The translations under genes were made by a program, and so were the position numbers. Below, piece by piece: positions 5,236-14,509 of a DNA stretch of 64,000 bases (positions within the stretch are counted from its first letter, which is position 1; each line of letters begins with the position of its first letter). Origin of the DNA: a virus; the IMG/VR virus record IMGVR_UViG_3300031841_004520, positions 1 through 64,000 of that record. The stretch is one strand, 5' to 3'. The notes below the pieces were generated by a model. It ran no database searches. It saw nothing but the letters and a program-made list of their open reading frames with translations, and was not told the DNA's origin.

Positions 5236-5267
5236 ACTAGATACACCGTTTTTTGCAAGGAGCAAAG

Positions 5268-5417
5268 ATGAGTAAACCAATTGACTCTACATTAAATGTA
5301 AAAGCTTGTGCCAGTTTGGATGTTTCAAAGGACCTGGAAAAATCCCAAGGAAAGTGCATTAATGAGCTACTAGATGAGCAAAAAGAAGACGACGAAGAAG
5401 AACACACTACCGAATAA
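5268..5417 (+). CDS. 49-residue acidic protein, first gene of the rightward arm
   Basis: ATG at 5268 with AAGGAGC about 8 bases upstream, ending at TAA 5415-5417. The C-terminal third is almost wholly Asp/Glu/Lys/Gln (DEQKEDDEEEH); the N-terminus is neutral with two Cys. It overlaps the start of the sigma factor gene by 44 bases in another frame, so its translation may control that gene. Function is unknown. Confidence 0.6.
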   Translation: MSKPIDSTLNVKACASLDVSKDLEKSQGKCINELLDEQKEDDEEEHTTE

Positions 5418-6018
5418 TGTAAGCGAAGCAGAATTTTTAGAAGTATTAGATAATATAAGTAGACGACTAGGTAATAAATTTAAATTTGGATATCATACTT
5501 TTGAAGACATGAAACAACAAGCCGCTATATTTGCTATAGAAGGCTTAAAACGCTACGACTCTAGCAGACCATTAGAAAACTTTTTATGGACGCATGTAAG
5601 AAATAGATTATTTAATTATAAAAGAGATCATTATCAACGACCAGATATTCCCTGCAACACCTGTCCTTTTTTCGACAAGCATTGTAAAAAAAGCCAGAGT
5701 ATGTGTACAGAGTTTAGCAATAGAAATGATTGCGAGCTTTATGACACATGGTATATCAGGAATAATGCTAAGAAAAACATAATGAAACCTGTGGATATAG
5801 AAAACACACCTAGCCACAGTAAATGCTTGGATGTAGAAGATATAGTTGACAATGCTGAGGTTCTTAATATAATAGATATTAAAATGCCTACTCAATATCG
5901 TGATCTGTATTTAAAATTACGTCATGGAGATAAAATAACCAAAAACGACCAGAAGAAAGTTATTAGTATAATCCAAACTATCCTAACACAACACTACGAA
6001 AATGAACAAGATACCTAA
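5374..6018 (+). CDS. Phage RNA polymerase sigma factor
   Basis: 214 residues. A lysine-rich N-terminus is followed by a sigma region 2-like segment (about residues 45-90): FEDMKQQAAIFAIEGLKRYD, SSRPLENFLWTHVRNRLFNY. This matches the pattern of housekeeping and T4 gp55-type factors, which bind core polymerase and open the -10 box. An unusual Cys-rich insert follows (CNTCPFFDKHCKKSQSMC, then a further Cys; about 95-125). A region 4-like helix-turn-helix may be present near the C-terminus but is not clear. As the second gene of the rightward arm it probably directs structural gene transcription. Confidence 0.75.
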   Translation: MSKKKTTKKNTLPNNVSEAEFLEVLDNISRRLGNKFKFGYHTFEDMKQQAAIFAIEGLKRYDSSRPLENFLWTHVRNRLFNYKRDHYQRPDIPCNTCPFFDKHCKKSQSMCTEFSNRNDCELYDTWYIRNNAKKNIMKPVDIENTPSHSKCLDVEDIVDNAEVLNIIDIKMPTQYRDLYLKLRHGDKITKNDQKKVISIIQTILTQHYENEQDT

Positions 6019-6808
6019 GAAGCGTGGACAGCTATCTCTAGATGAAGAAGAGTATATAAGAGATAATTTTAATAAATTAGATATTAAACAAATCGCCACC
6101 CACTTAAACCGTACTCCTGCACCAATCAAAAGATATATATCTGAATCTAAATTGGAGTATATGAATGATCCTGAAGGCTATGACACCCTTAAAAATAAAC
6201 TACACAGTAAAAGCTTTTGGAATGAAATAACTAGACAATTTGATGCTGATAGTGGAGAATTAGAATATTTTGAAAATACATGGATTAATTTAGTAAAACA
6301 ATTTCGTGAGGACGTACTTCCTGCAGAAGAATTACAAATTAAACAGTTTATCACTATTGACATTTTAATCAATCGTTCAATGAAAGAACGCAAAAGACAT
6401 ATAGCAGATACAGAGAAGCTACAGAAGCAAGTAGACTTTGAATACAGTTTAGCAGAAGAAGATAGAGACACGGCGAAACTCACTAATTTAGAAACTCAAT
6501 TAAGTTTTGCAAGGAACAGCATTAGCTCTTATACGAATGAGTATACTAAACTTTTAAATGAACAGCAGAAGATTAGCAAAGATTTAAAAGCGACACGTGA
6601 ACAGCGGATTAAACGTATAGAGGATGGTAAATCATCATGGGTGGGGCTTATCAGAATGTTGGAAGACGAAGAGATAAGAGAAAAAGAAGGTAGGCAGATG
6701 GAAATATTAAATATGGCTACAGAAAAAAGTAGAGAAAAATTAGCAGAATACCATACTTATGCAAATGATATTGTAGACAAACCCTTCTTAACACCAGATG
6801 ATGTATAG
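6002..6808 (+). CDS. Helix-turn-helix plus long coiled-coil protein (small terminase candidate)
   Basis: 268 residues. Residues 1-50 form a Myb/SANT-like DNA-binding pattern (LSLDEEEYIRDNFNKLDIKQ, then IATHLNRTPAPIKRYI), and most of 110-260 is predicted coiled coil rich in Glu, Lys and Gln. DNA-binding N-terminus, oligomerising helices and position two to five genes before the large terminase fit a terminase small subunit. A transcription factor partnering the sigma factor is the alternative. It overlaps the sigma factor gene by 17 bases and the next gene by 11. Confidence 0.55.
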   Translation: MNKIPKKRGQLSLDEEEYIRDNFNKLDIKQIATHLNRTPAPIKRYISESKLEYMNDPEGYDTLKNKLHSKSFWNEITRQFDADSGELEYFENTWINLVKQFREDVLPAEELQIKQFITIDILINRSMKERKRHIADTEKLQKQVDFEYSLAEEDRDTAKLTNLETQLSFARNSISSYTNEYTKLLNEQQKISKDLKATREQRIKRIEDGKSSWVGLIRMLEDEEIREKEGRQMEILNMATEKSREKLAEYHTYANDIVDKPFLTPDDV

Positions 6809-7067
6809 AAATTATAAAGATCCACAATATAAACAATGGAGAAAACAGGTCAAAAAATTAGACAATCATACATGTCAGTGGCCAGGGTGTAATATGAAAA
6901 AACAATTACAAGTACATCATATAAAAAGGTGGAGTGATTTTCCAGGGTTACGTTTTCATCCCAATAACGGTATAACATTATGCAGAAAACATCATTCGTT
7001 TATTAAGGATAACGAAGATGCGTATGCAGAAACTTTTTTTAAAATAGTTAGTAATAGGAGGAGATGA
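6798..7067 (+). CDS. HNH endonuclease near terminase
   Basis: 89 residues. Compact HNH fold: CQWPGC (about residues 26-31), VHHIKRW with the catalytic His, NNGITLCRKHH with the second metal ligands. HNH proteins beside a large terminase commonly assist DNA packaging as a nicking partner, and the packing of this gene between packaging genes suits that. Two adjacent ATG codons (6798, 6801) are possible starts; it is coupled to the preceding gene. Confidence 0.85.
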   Translation: MMYRNYKDPQYKQWRKQVKKLDNHTCQWPGCNMKKQLQVHHIKRWSDFPGLRFHPNNGITLCRKHHSFIKDNEDAYAETFFKIVSNRRR

Positions 7068-7687
7068 TGCTTAATACAAAACAGCCATATATATGCAAGT
7101 TAAAAAATGCAGTAACATTATATAGATACAGAAATATTAAGGTTAATCCAGTTACTAAAAAAGAGCTGATTGTCGAACCTGCTACCTTTCATTTAGATGA
7201 ATTAGCTGTATTTTTTCAAGCTCATGAACAAGGCAAAATAGTTTTTGCTATTATAAAAGAGGTAGACACTCCTATTTTATTGTACAAAGAAGACGATTAT
7301 GTTAAGTGGAAAGCAGATGGAGGCACACTAGAAGGATTGCAACACAGATTTGAACAACTGCTTGGTAAACATCCAGAATTATTTTTACAAGCACATATGC
7401 CACGCACTTTGGATAGTGATCCTCATGGTCCAGGAACCATTCTTTCAGGCATGTTAGAAGCTGTAGGAATTAAGAGTTCTCCTACGTGTAGTTGTAAAAA
7501 ACGTGCCGTTCGAATGAATGTTGAAGGAAACGATTGGTGTGAAAACAACATGGAAGAAATATTAACTTGGTTATCAGAAGAAGCATCAAAAAGAAAACTG
7601 CCTTTTGTAAAGACTGTTGCAAAGTTAATTGTTCAAAGAGCAATCAAAAAGTCCCGTAGATTATTAAAGAAATATGGATCAACTTAA
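7067..7687 (+). CDS. Protein with Cys-containing C-terminal domain, unknown function
   Basis: 206 residues from ATG 7067, which has GGAGG 6 bases upstream (ATG 7064 is also possible). The N-terminal half has mixed beta/alpha character with no match. The C-terminal domain (about 115-205) runs HGPGTILSGMLEAVGI, then CSCKKRAVRMN, WCENNMEEILTWL and LPFVKTVAKLIV. I recognise this C-x-C ... WCE-x-N pattern from conserved phage proteins of unknown function. A diverged copy of it is the protein at 56729-57184. The location suggests a link to packaging. Confidence 0.7.
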   Translation: MLNTKQPYICKLKNAVTLYRYRNIKVNPVTKKELIVEPATFHLDELAVFFQAHEQGKIVFAIIKEVDTPILLYKEDDYVKWKADGGTLEGLQHRFEQLLGKHPELFLQAHMPRTLDSDPHGPGTILSGMLEAVGIKSSPTCSCKKRAVRMNVEGNDWCENNMEEILTWLSEEASKRKLPFVKTVAKLIVQRAIKKSRRLLKKYGST

Positions 7688-8132
7688 GATCATTATAGAT
7701 ACTAGGGAACAAAAACCTTGGGAGTTTCCTGGTCACACCACAGCGGTACAAAAACTAGACACAGGAGATTATTCTGTAGAGGGTCTAGAAGATATACTTT
7801 GTATTGAAAGGAAGCAGAACACATCAGAGTTTGCCAAAAACATTGTGGAGAAAAGGTATGACGATTGGACAGAGAGAATGTCAAAGTTTAAATATAAGTT
7901 CCTTTTGTTAGAATTTTCTCTATCAGACGTTTATCTGTTTCCTAAAAACTCTGGGATCCCAAAACATATGCTGAACAAAACAAGAATAAGTTCTAAGTTT
8001 TTAATTAAGAAACTTATAGAGTTATCTATGTTACATGATATTCATGTACTGTTTTGTGAATCCTCTTATACAGCATCTAAGTTTGCTGAAGCAATTATGT
8101 ACAAGGTTTATTCCAATGAACGAGAACAATAG
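7674..8132 (+). CDS. ERCC4/XPF-type nuclease
   Basis: 152 residues. The PD-(D/E)XK core of the ERCC4 family is visible: IIDTREQKPW (residues 6-15), LDTGDYSVEG (29-38) and CIERKQNTSEFAKNI (43-57), giving the D, GDY and ERK catalytic residues. The remainder, with FLLLEF and VLFCES strands, fits the rest of the fold. This family cuts branched or flap DNA. In phages it is found near packaging or recombination genes and may trim replication intermediates before packaging. It overlaps both neighbours by 14 to 17 bases. Confidence 0.85.
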   Translation: MDQLKIIIDTREQKPWEFPGHTTAVQKLDTGDYSVEGLEDILCIERKQNTSEFAKNIVEKRYDDWTERMSKFKYKFLLLEFSLSDVYLFPKNSGIPKHMLNKTRISSKFLIKKLIELSMLHDIHVLFCESSYTASKFAEAIMYKVYSNEREQ

Positions 8133-10149
8133 TTTAGAAGATGCTTGGTTGGGTTTAGGTGACCTATCTAAAATAGCAACACCAAACAATCCTATGATTG
8201 GTAGATCTAAACATGATATAGAACATCCAGACTACCATTTACTAAAAATATTAAGAGACCCAAAGTATCTTGCTACCACCTGTAAACTTCTATTCAACAT
8301 AGAGCTGCATCCGATACAGGTGGCAATACTGCAAGAGTTCTGGGTACGACCCTTTCCAATGTTCATAGCAAGTCGTGGTTTTGGAAAGTCTTTTCTTATG
8401 AGTCTTTATTGTATACTGAAATGCACCTTTGTGCCTGGAACCAAGATTGTTGTTGTGGGTGCTGCCTTTAGACAGAGTAAGATTCTTTTTGAATATATGG
8501 AAACTATTTGGCGCAATAGTCCTGTCTTAAGAAGTATTTTTAGTGGTAATGACGACGGACCCAGAAAAGATGTTGATCGATGTACACTCCGATTAGGCGA
8601 CAGCTGGACTATTGCTATTCCTATGGGAGATGGTTCTAAAATCAGAGGTCTAAGGGCACATATTATTATTGCTGATGAATTTGCTTCCATATCTCCTGAA
8701 ATATATGAAACTGTTGTTGCTGGTTTTGCTGCTGTTAGTGCAAGCCCTATTGAGAATGTAAAAGAAGAAGCTAAAAAACAGGCTATGAAAGATCTTGGTG
8801 TTTGGACAGATGAATTAGAAGTACTTACTAAGAAAATGGGAAATCAAGCTATAATAAGTGGAACCGCTGACTATGCTTTCAAACACTTTGCACAATACTG
8901 GAAAAGATATAAAGGTATTATAGAAAGTAAGGGTGACCACAATAAACTTCAGGATGTTTTTGGTGAAGAAGTTCCAGATAATTTTAATTGGAGAGATTAT
9001 AGCATTATTCGTATCCCTTATGAGTTAATACCCAAAGGGTTTATGGACGACAAACAAATTAGTAGAGCAAAAGCGACTATTCATACTGGCACATATCAAA
9101 TGGAGTATGCAGCAGTATTTGTAGAGGATAGCGAGGGGTTCTTTAAGAGAAGTCTAGTTGAAAGCTGTGTTGTTGATGATAAAAAGTCTATCGTAGATCA
9201 AGATGAGAATCTTATTATATTTGATCCTGTAACCAAAGGAAATCCTGGAGCAAAATATGTTTACGGTATTGACCCTGCTAGTGAAAAAGATAATTTTTGT
9301 ATTGTTGTTATTGAACTAAGGCCAAATCATAATAGAGTTGTATATGTATGGACTACGAACAGAACTAACTTTAAAGATAGACAAAAAACAGGTCTAGTAT
9401 CTGAGCATGATTTTTACGGTTTCTGCGCAAGAAAAATAAGAGACTTAATGAAAGTGTTTCCAGCAGAAAGGATAGGTATAGATGCTCAAGGAGGAGGTAT
9501 TGCTATAGAAGAGGCTTTACACGATCCTGTACGGTTACAGCCTGGAGAACACTTAATATGGCCACTTATAGATTATGATGGTAAAAGTAAAGAGACAGAT
9601 GTTCAACAAGGATTACATATTTTAGAAATGGTACAGTTTGCTAATGCCAATTGGACAGCCCAGGCCAATCATGGTTTACGAAAAGACATGGAAGATAAAA
9701 GGTTGTTATTCCCAAGGTTTGACAATTTTTCTTTAGGTCTAGCGATGGAAAGAGAAAGTCAGAATATATTAGAGGGTGATCTTAATCCTATATATGATAA
9801 TCTCAGTGAATGTATTTTAGAGATAGAGCAACTTAAAGATGAATTAACAACAATTGTCATGACGCAGACCAGTACTAGTGCTGGAGCTAGAGATAGATGG
9901 GATACTCCAGAAGTAAAGCTGCATGGGGGTAAAAAGGGCAGATTGAGGAAAGATAGATATAGCTCTTTAGTAATCGCCAATATGCTTGCACGACAAATGA
10001 CAAATGTTCTCAAACCTCCTACCTATGATGTTATTGGTGGAAATGCCAGAAACCATAGAGGTAAAGATAGTGGAGATATGTATAAAGGCCCAGAATGGTT
10101 TACTGGTCCAGCTAACGACGATATTTATACAGGTATTTACAGAGATTAG
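8116..10149 (+). CDS. terL: Terminase large subunit
   Basis: 677 residues from ATG 8116, which overlaps the end of the nuclease gene; a longer in-frame start at 8035 would lie deep inside that gene. The ATPase domain has Walker A SRGFGKS (86-92) and Walker B IIIADE (D187, E188), with a coupling-motif candidate ISGTADY. The RNase H-like nuclease domain has acidic residues D386 (YGIDPAS), D456 (IGIDAQGGG) and D613 (RKDRYSS). It powers DNA translocation into the prohead and cuts the concatemer. Length is at the upper end for the family. Confidence 0.95.
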   Translation: MNENNSLEDAWLGLGDLSKIATPNNPMIGRSKHDIEHPDYHLLKILRDPKYLATTCKLLFNIELHPIQVAILQEFWVRPFPMFIASRGFGKSFLMSLYCILKCTFVPGTKIVVVGAAFRQSKILFEYMETIWRNSPVLRSIFSGNDDGPRKDVDRCTLRLGDSWTIAIPMGDGSKIRGLRAHIIIADEFASISPEIYETVVAGFAAVSASPIENVKEEAKKQAMKDLGVWTDELEVLTKKMGNQAIISGTADYAFKHFAQYWKRYKGIIESKGDHNKLQDVFGEEVPDNFNWRDYSIIRIPYELIPKGFMDDKQISRAKATIHTGTYQMEYAAVFVEDSEGFFKRSLVESCVVDDKKSIVDQDENLIIFDPVTKGNPGAKYVYGIDPASEKDNFCIVVIELRPNHNRVVYVWTTNRTNFKDRQKTGLVSEHDFYGFCARKIRDLMKVFPAERIGIDAQGGGIAIEEALHDPVRLQPGEHLIWPLIDYDGKSKETDVQQGLHILEMVQFANANWTAQANHGLRKDMEDKRLLFPRFDNFSLGLAMERESQNILEGDLNPIYDNLSECILEIEQLKDELTTIVMTQTSTSAGARDRWDTPEVKLHGGKKGRLRKDRYSSLVIANMLARQMTNVLKPPTYDVIGGNARNHRGKDSGDMYKGPEWFTGPANDDIYTGIYRD

Positions 10150-10194
10150 GTGTATGAAACTTGTAATCCCATTACAATAGAATTATAATATAAC

Positions 10195-12399
10195 ATGCCA
10201 AAAAAATATCCAAAAAGTGACGCTATTCAAAACGTAAGTCCCACACCTCCTGAAGAAGCATATATTTTCTATGGAGATGATGAAGCTAGTAAAAATGAAG
10301 CTATGAAAGCTTCTGCTGGAGCATTAGATGAATATACTCTGATAGACGGATATAGTAATAAAGCTACTGCTCATTCTAGATATCGTACTGATTTTTCTAA
10401 TTTAGACACAAACACATCAGGAAGACCAGGATTAACTCGTGGCGATTATGACTACTTTAGGCCAGATGAAGCAGTGCCTAGAAAAGTCAAAAATGTAATG
10501 TATAGAGCTGATGATATTTATCAGCGTGTAGGGTTGGTAAAAAATGTTGTAGACTTGATGGGAGATTTTGCTACTCAGGGGATTAGGATTGTACACAGAA
10601 ATAAAAGGGTGGAAAGGTTCTACAAAAGATGGTTTGAAAAATGTAATGGCAAAGATCGTAGCGAAAGATTTGTTAATAACCTTTATAAAACAGGCAATGT
10701 CGTTGTAGACAGACAAACAGGAAAGCTAACAACAAAAGCCACAGAAAAAATGTTTAAAGCTTTGGCTAAAGCTGATTTTGACATTGGCCCAGAAGAAAAA
10801 GTTGAAAAGAGAGTTATTCCTTGGAAGTATACTTTTTTAAATCCCTTATATGTTGATGTGGCTGCTGGGCCTTTGTCATCTTTTGTGCAAGATAAGCGTT
10901 ATGAGCTTGTCTTACCACCAAATTTGCGTAAGCTAATTAATGCTCCTAAGAACGATGCAGAAAAACAGGTTGTTGCACAGTTGCCAGACCAGATTATTGA
11001 AGCTGCTAAGTCAAAGATGAAATATCCATTAGATGCAAGCAGGACATCTGTATATCATTATAAAAAAGACGATTGGCAAACTTGGGCATATCCTATGATA
11101 TATGCAATCATGGATGATATTACAGTTATTGAAAAATTAAAGCTCGCTGATATGTCTGCATTAGATGGTGCTATTTCCAATATTAGAATATTTAAATTGG
11201 GTAATTTAGAACATAAGATTGCTCCTACAAAAGCAGCTACTTCTAAACTAGCACAAATTCTAGGAAACAATGTTGGTGGAGGTACAATGGATTTAGTTTG
11301 GGGTCCAGACATTGAATTGATTGAAAGTAAAACAAATGTACATCAATTTTTAGGAGAAGGTAAATATACCCCTCACTTAAATGCTGTGTATGCTGGATTG
11401 GGTATTCCTCCTACATTAACAGGAACCTATGGTGCAGCTGGAACTACAAATAATTTTATTAGTTTAAAAACCTTAACACAAAGACTACAGTACGGCAGAG
11501 ATGTTCTTATTAGGTTTTGGCAGCAAGAGATAGAGCTTGTTCAGAAAGCTATGGGCTTTAAATATCCTGCAAGGATAGAATTTGATAGAATGGATCTCAG
11601 TAATGAAGAGGCTGAGAAGTCTTTATTGATACAGCTAGCAGATAGAAATATTGTTAGTGATGAGATGGTTCGATCTAGATTTGGTCTTGATCCAGATATG
11701 GAAAAGCTAAGAGTCAATCAAGAACATAAAGAACATAAGAGAAAAACCAGTCCTCCTAAAGTTAGTCCTTATCATGATGCTAATTTTGAAAATGCTATTA
11801 AGAAATTGGGTGTCCAGCTAGGTATGTTAACTCCTAGTGAGGTTGGGGTAGAATTAAATAATAAAGATTCCGATCAGCAAAACTTACTTGAGCTTAAGGA
11901 TAAGTTTGAGAAGCAGAAGCCTAAGAAGCCTGTTATTACAGAAAAAACCCCTGGTCAGCCAGGAGAAGGAAGACCTATGAATTCAAAGGATGCAGAGAAA
12001 AGAAAAGAAAAAGAGTTTGCTCCACAAACAGGTGCAAGTTTATCTATTTGGGCTATAAATGCTCAAGAAGCTATATCTGAAATTGTTAATCCTATTATGC
12101 TGGATTTTTATGGAAAGAAAAATCTTAGAAGCCTATCTCATCTTGAGGCCAGTGAGCTAGAAGAGGTTAAATCTAAGGTATTATTTAATATTAAGCCATA
12201 TTCGATTATAGATAGGGATGCTGTGGAGTTGGTGTTTAATACTATTAATACTCAAGCAAATTTAGAACTAATGGGCCATTATATAGATTGGCAAAAATCT
12301 GTTCAGCAAGATCTTCCGCATACGATGTCTTTAGATGACCAAAAACAAGCAAAAGCATCTTTTTATTCCATGGTGTATACAATTTTACACAAAACATAA
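10195..12399 (+). CDS. Portal protein
   Basis: 734 residues, directly after the terminase and before the protease-scaffold, the usual portal position. The N-terminal 60 residues are polar and probably flexible. The region about 100-180 (VKNVMYRADDIYQRVGLVKN, VVDLMGDF) and the middle (LADMSALDGAIS, FLGEGKYTPHLNAVYAGLGI, TGTYGAAGTTNNFI) carry the stem and crown patterns of phage portals. The C-terminus is rich in Lys and Glu. No clear ribosome binding site precedes ATG 10195. It forms the dodecameric vertex for DNA entry and neck attachment. Confidence 0.85.
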   Translation: MPKKYPKSDAIQNVSPTPPEEAYIFYGDDEASKNEAMKASAGALDEYTLIDGYSNKATAHSRYRTDFSNLDTNTSGRPGLTRGDYDYFRPDEAVPRKVKNVMYRADDIYQRVGLVKNVVDLMGDFATQGIRIVHRNKRVERFYKRWFEKCNGKDRSERFVNNLYKTGNVVVDRQTGKLTTKATEKMFKALAKADFDIGPEEKVEKRVIPWKYTFLNPLYVDVAAGPLSSFVQDKRYELVLPPNLRKLINAPKNDAEKQVVAQLPDQIIEAAKSKMKYPLDASRTSVYHYKKDDWQTWAYPMIYAIMDDITVIEKLKLADMSALDGAISNIRIFKLGNLEHKIAPTKAATSKLAQILGNNVGGGTMDLVWGPDIELIESKTNVHQFLGEGKYTPHLNAVYAGLGIPPTLTGTYGAAGTTNNFISLKTLTQRLQYGRDVLIRFWQQEIELVQKAMGFKYPARIEFDRMDLSNEEAEKSLLIQLADRNIVSDEMVRSRFGLDPDMEKLRVNQEHKEHKRKTSPPKVSPYHDANFENAIKKLGVQLGMLTPSEVGVELNNKDSDQQNLLELKDKFEKQKPKKPVITEKTPGQPGEGRPMNSKDAEKRKEKEFAPQTGASLSIWAINAQEAISEIVNPIMLDFYGKKNLRSLSHLEASELEEVKSKVLFNIKPYSIIDRDAVELVFNTINTQANLELMGHYIDWQKSVQQDLPHTMSLDDQKQAKASFYSMVYTILHKT

Positions 12400-12408
12400 G
12401 GTAAAATT

Positions 12409-14001
12409 ATGAAAATATATAAACAAGAAATAGCTGATGGTATAGATGCATTAGTGGCTAGTCAAGCGTGTATTACCTATGCTTCTGTCGCTGAACCTTG
12501 CGAAGATACCAAAGCTTTTGCTTTTAATAATATTAAGAGCGTTGCAGCTATTGAGGATAAAGATTTATATTATGTTCAGTCTATTCTGGTTAGTAGTACT
12601 TGGAATAAAAACGACGATGTGTTTGATAGGGGGGAAGTTTGGAAAGCCAAAAGTACACCAGAAGATAAACCAACCAATCTAGAACATGATGAGAGTGTCG
12701 TTGTTGGACATATTACTTCTAATTATCCTATAGATGATAATGGTCAAGTTATTCCTGTAGAAACATTAGAAAACGATTTACCTGAAAAATATCATATCCT
12801 AACAGGCTCTGTAATATATAGGGCTTATAGTGATCCTGAGCTTAAAGCTAGGGCAGAAAATCTAATTAGAGAAATTGAAGAAGGTAGTAAATATGTTAGT
12901 ATGGAGTGTTATTTTAAGAATTTTGATTATGGTTTAAAGAACCAAACTACTGGTGAGTTTAAAGTTTTAGCCAGAAAAGAAGATACTGCCTATTTAACAA
13001 AACATCTAAGAGCTTATGGTGGCACTGGCCAACATGAGGGTTATTCTGTTGGTAGAGTATTAAGAGATATTACTTTTAGTGGTAAAGGTTTCGTTGACAA
13101 GCCTGCTAATAATGATAGTATAATTTTTAGTCGCACCATGTTGAATAAATTTTTAGAAGATAAAAACACTGATTTTGAAAAAAAGGGTGTAATAGACAAT
13201 AAGCCGTTTTCTAAGCCGGAGAAAAAAACTATGAATCTAGAAGAGACCGTCGAAAAGATGAATAAGAAATTAGAATCGCTTCTAACGTCTGAAGCATTCG
13301 CATCAACATACAGTAAAGCTTCAGATCTTGAAGTCAAGGTTTCTGAGTTGGAAACTAAGGCGGAAGAATCTGCTGAGGCTTTGACCGAACAAACTGAGAA
13401 GTTCACTGCACTTGAAGCTTCAATTGCAGAGAAAGATGAACTCGTAAAGGCCCTTGAGGAAGAAAAAACTTCTTTAAAAGAACAGCTTGACTCAGCTAAT
13501 GAAGTTCTTGCTGGCTACAAAGAAAAAGAAGAAGAAATGGCCAAGAAAGAAAAAGCATTAAAAAGACGGGCATCTCTAGTAGAAGCTGGTCTAGATGATG
13601 AGGCAGCAGAAGCTGCAGTAGCTAAATTTGAGAATCTTGATGACGAATCTTTTGATTCTATCGCTCTTGTTATCACTGAAGCAGCTAAAACAGCTGAGGC
13701 AAAGATGCCACCAGCTCTTAAAGAAGCTTTAGATAAGAAGAAAGATAAAGAAGAAGATGAAGAGGCAGTCATGAAGAAGAAGCCAAAGGCTTCTGAAGAA
13801 ATTGTTGCTGAAGAAACAGAAGAGACTGAGGCAGCAGAAGAAGAGGCAGACGAGGTGATTGCAGAAGCATCTGATCTTGAAACAGTTGAGACTGACGAAG
13901 AAGTGAGTCTTTCTGTAGCAGGTGAAGAGGAGGTTTCCGCAGTTGAAACTACTCGTGCAGCTTTAGTTGATTTTGTTAAGTCTAGACTTCAAACCAAGTA
14001 A
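12409..14001 (+). CDS. Prohead protease-scaffold fusion
   Basis: 530 residues. The N-terminal 250 residues form a prohead serine protease: NLEHDESVVVGHI with candidate catalytic His93, YVSMECYF with candidate Ser164, and FSGKGFVDKPANNDS, a pattern conserved in these proteases. The next 280 residues are a long Glu/Lys/Ala-rich coiled coil typical of a capsid scaffold. One polypeptide therefore both templates the prohead and digests the scaffold during maturation. There is a candidate internal ATG near 13231 (MNLEETVEKMNKK), from which scaffold alone could be made. AAGG precedes the start. Confidence 0.85.
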   Translation: MKIYKQEIADGIDALVASQACITYASVAEPCEDTKAFAFNNIKSVAAIEDKDLYYVQSILVSSTWNKNDDVFDRGEVWKAKSTPEDKPTNLEHDESVVVGHITSNYPIDDNGQVIPVETLENDLPEKYHILTGSVIYRAYSDPELKARAENLIREIEEGSKYVSMECYFKNFDYGLKNQTTGEFKVLARKEDTAYLTKHLRAYGGTGQHEGYSVGRVLRDITFSGKGFVDKPANNDSIIFSRTMLNKFLEDKNTDFEKKGVIDNKPFSKPEKKTMNLEETVEKMNKKLESLLTSEAFASTYSKASDLEVKVSELETKAEESAEALTEQTEKFTALEASIAEKDELVKALEEEKTSLKEQLDSANEVLAGYKEKEEEMAKKEKALKRRASLVEAGLDDEAAEAAVAKFENLDDESFDSIALVITEAAKTAEAKMPPALKEALDKKKDKEEDEEAVMKKKPKASEEIVAEETEETEAAEEEADEVIAEASDLETVETDEEVSLSVAGEEEVSAVETTRAALVDFVKSRLQTK

Positions 14002-14021
14002 TTTTTAAGGGAGAATAAAAC

Positions 14022-14486
14022 ATGGCTCTTAAACCAGATCGTATCGAAACTCAAACAGACATCTCTTTTTTCTGCAATTCTGCAATTGACAGAGGTGGAT
14101 TAGTATCAGTTGTCACAGGTGGCTCAGGCGTAGCTATGGATGATGGCAATGCAGTTGTAAACTACGTTGCTAGTCCTAGTGGAGCAAAGCCAGTTGGCCT
14201 TTTGCTTAATGATGTTGTTAATAATGACCTTACGCGACAGCATATTAATTATCATCAGGATGAAGTACAGGTTGGCAGTAAGGTTGCTATCCTTAGAGTT
14301 GGTCAGGTAACTACCAACACTATCGCAACAGGTGTAGCAGACGCACCAGTAGCAGGCGCAGATGCTTATCTCGCAGCTAATGGTACTCTCAGTGCAGTTC
14401 AAGCTGCAGGAGCACCTAAGGTTGGTCAATGGCTAAGTGCCAAAGACGCCGAGTCTTATGCCAAAGTATCCATCAACATCACTTGA
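14022..14486 (+). CDS. Capsid decoration protein candidate
   Basis: 154 residues, Ala/Gly/Val rich with no charged helices: a small beta protein (VGSKVAILRVGQVTTNTIAT, AGADAYLAANGTLSAV). The place immediately before the major capsid gene, the size and the strong GGGAGAA ribosome binding site fit a head decoration or cement protein expressed at capsid level. The assignment rests on position and composition. Confidence 0.65.
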   Translation: MALKPDRIETQTDISFFCNSAIDRGGLVSVVTGGSGVAMDDGNAVVNYVASPSGAKPVGLLLNDVVNNDLTRQHINYHQDEVQVGSKVAILRVGQVTTNTIATGVADAPVAGADAYLAANGTLSAVQAAGAPKVGQWLSAKDAESYAKVSINIT

Positions 14487-14509
14487 GATTAAAAAAGGGA
14501 GAAACAACT

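Noticed and set aside
10161-10189. TTGTAA-17-TATAAT upstream of the portal gene as a promoter
   Set aside because: The start point would fall on the portal ATG at 10195, leaving no leader. The gene can be read from the upstream operon. AT-rich chance match is likely, although a leaderless message cannot be excluded.
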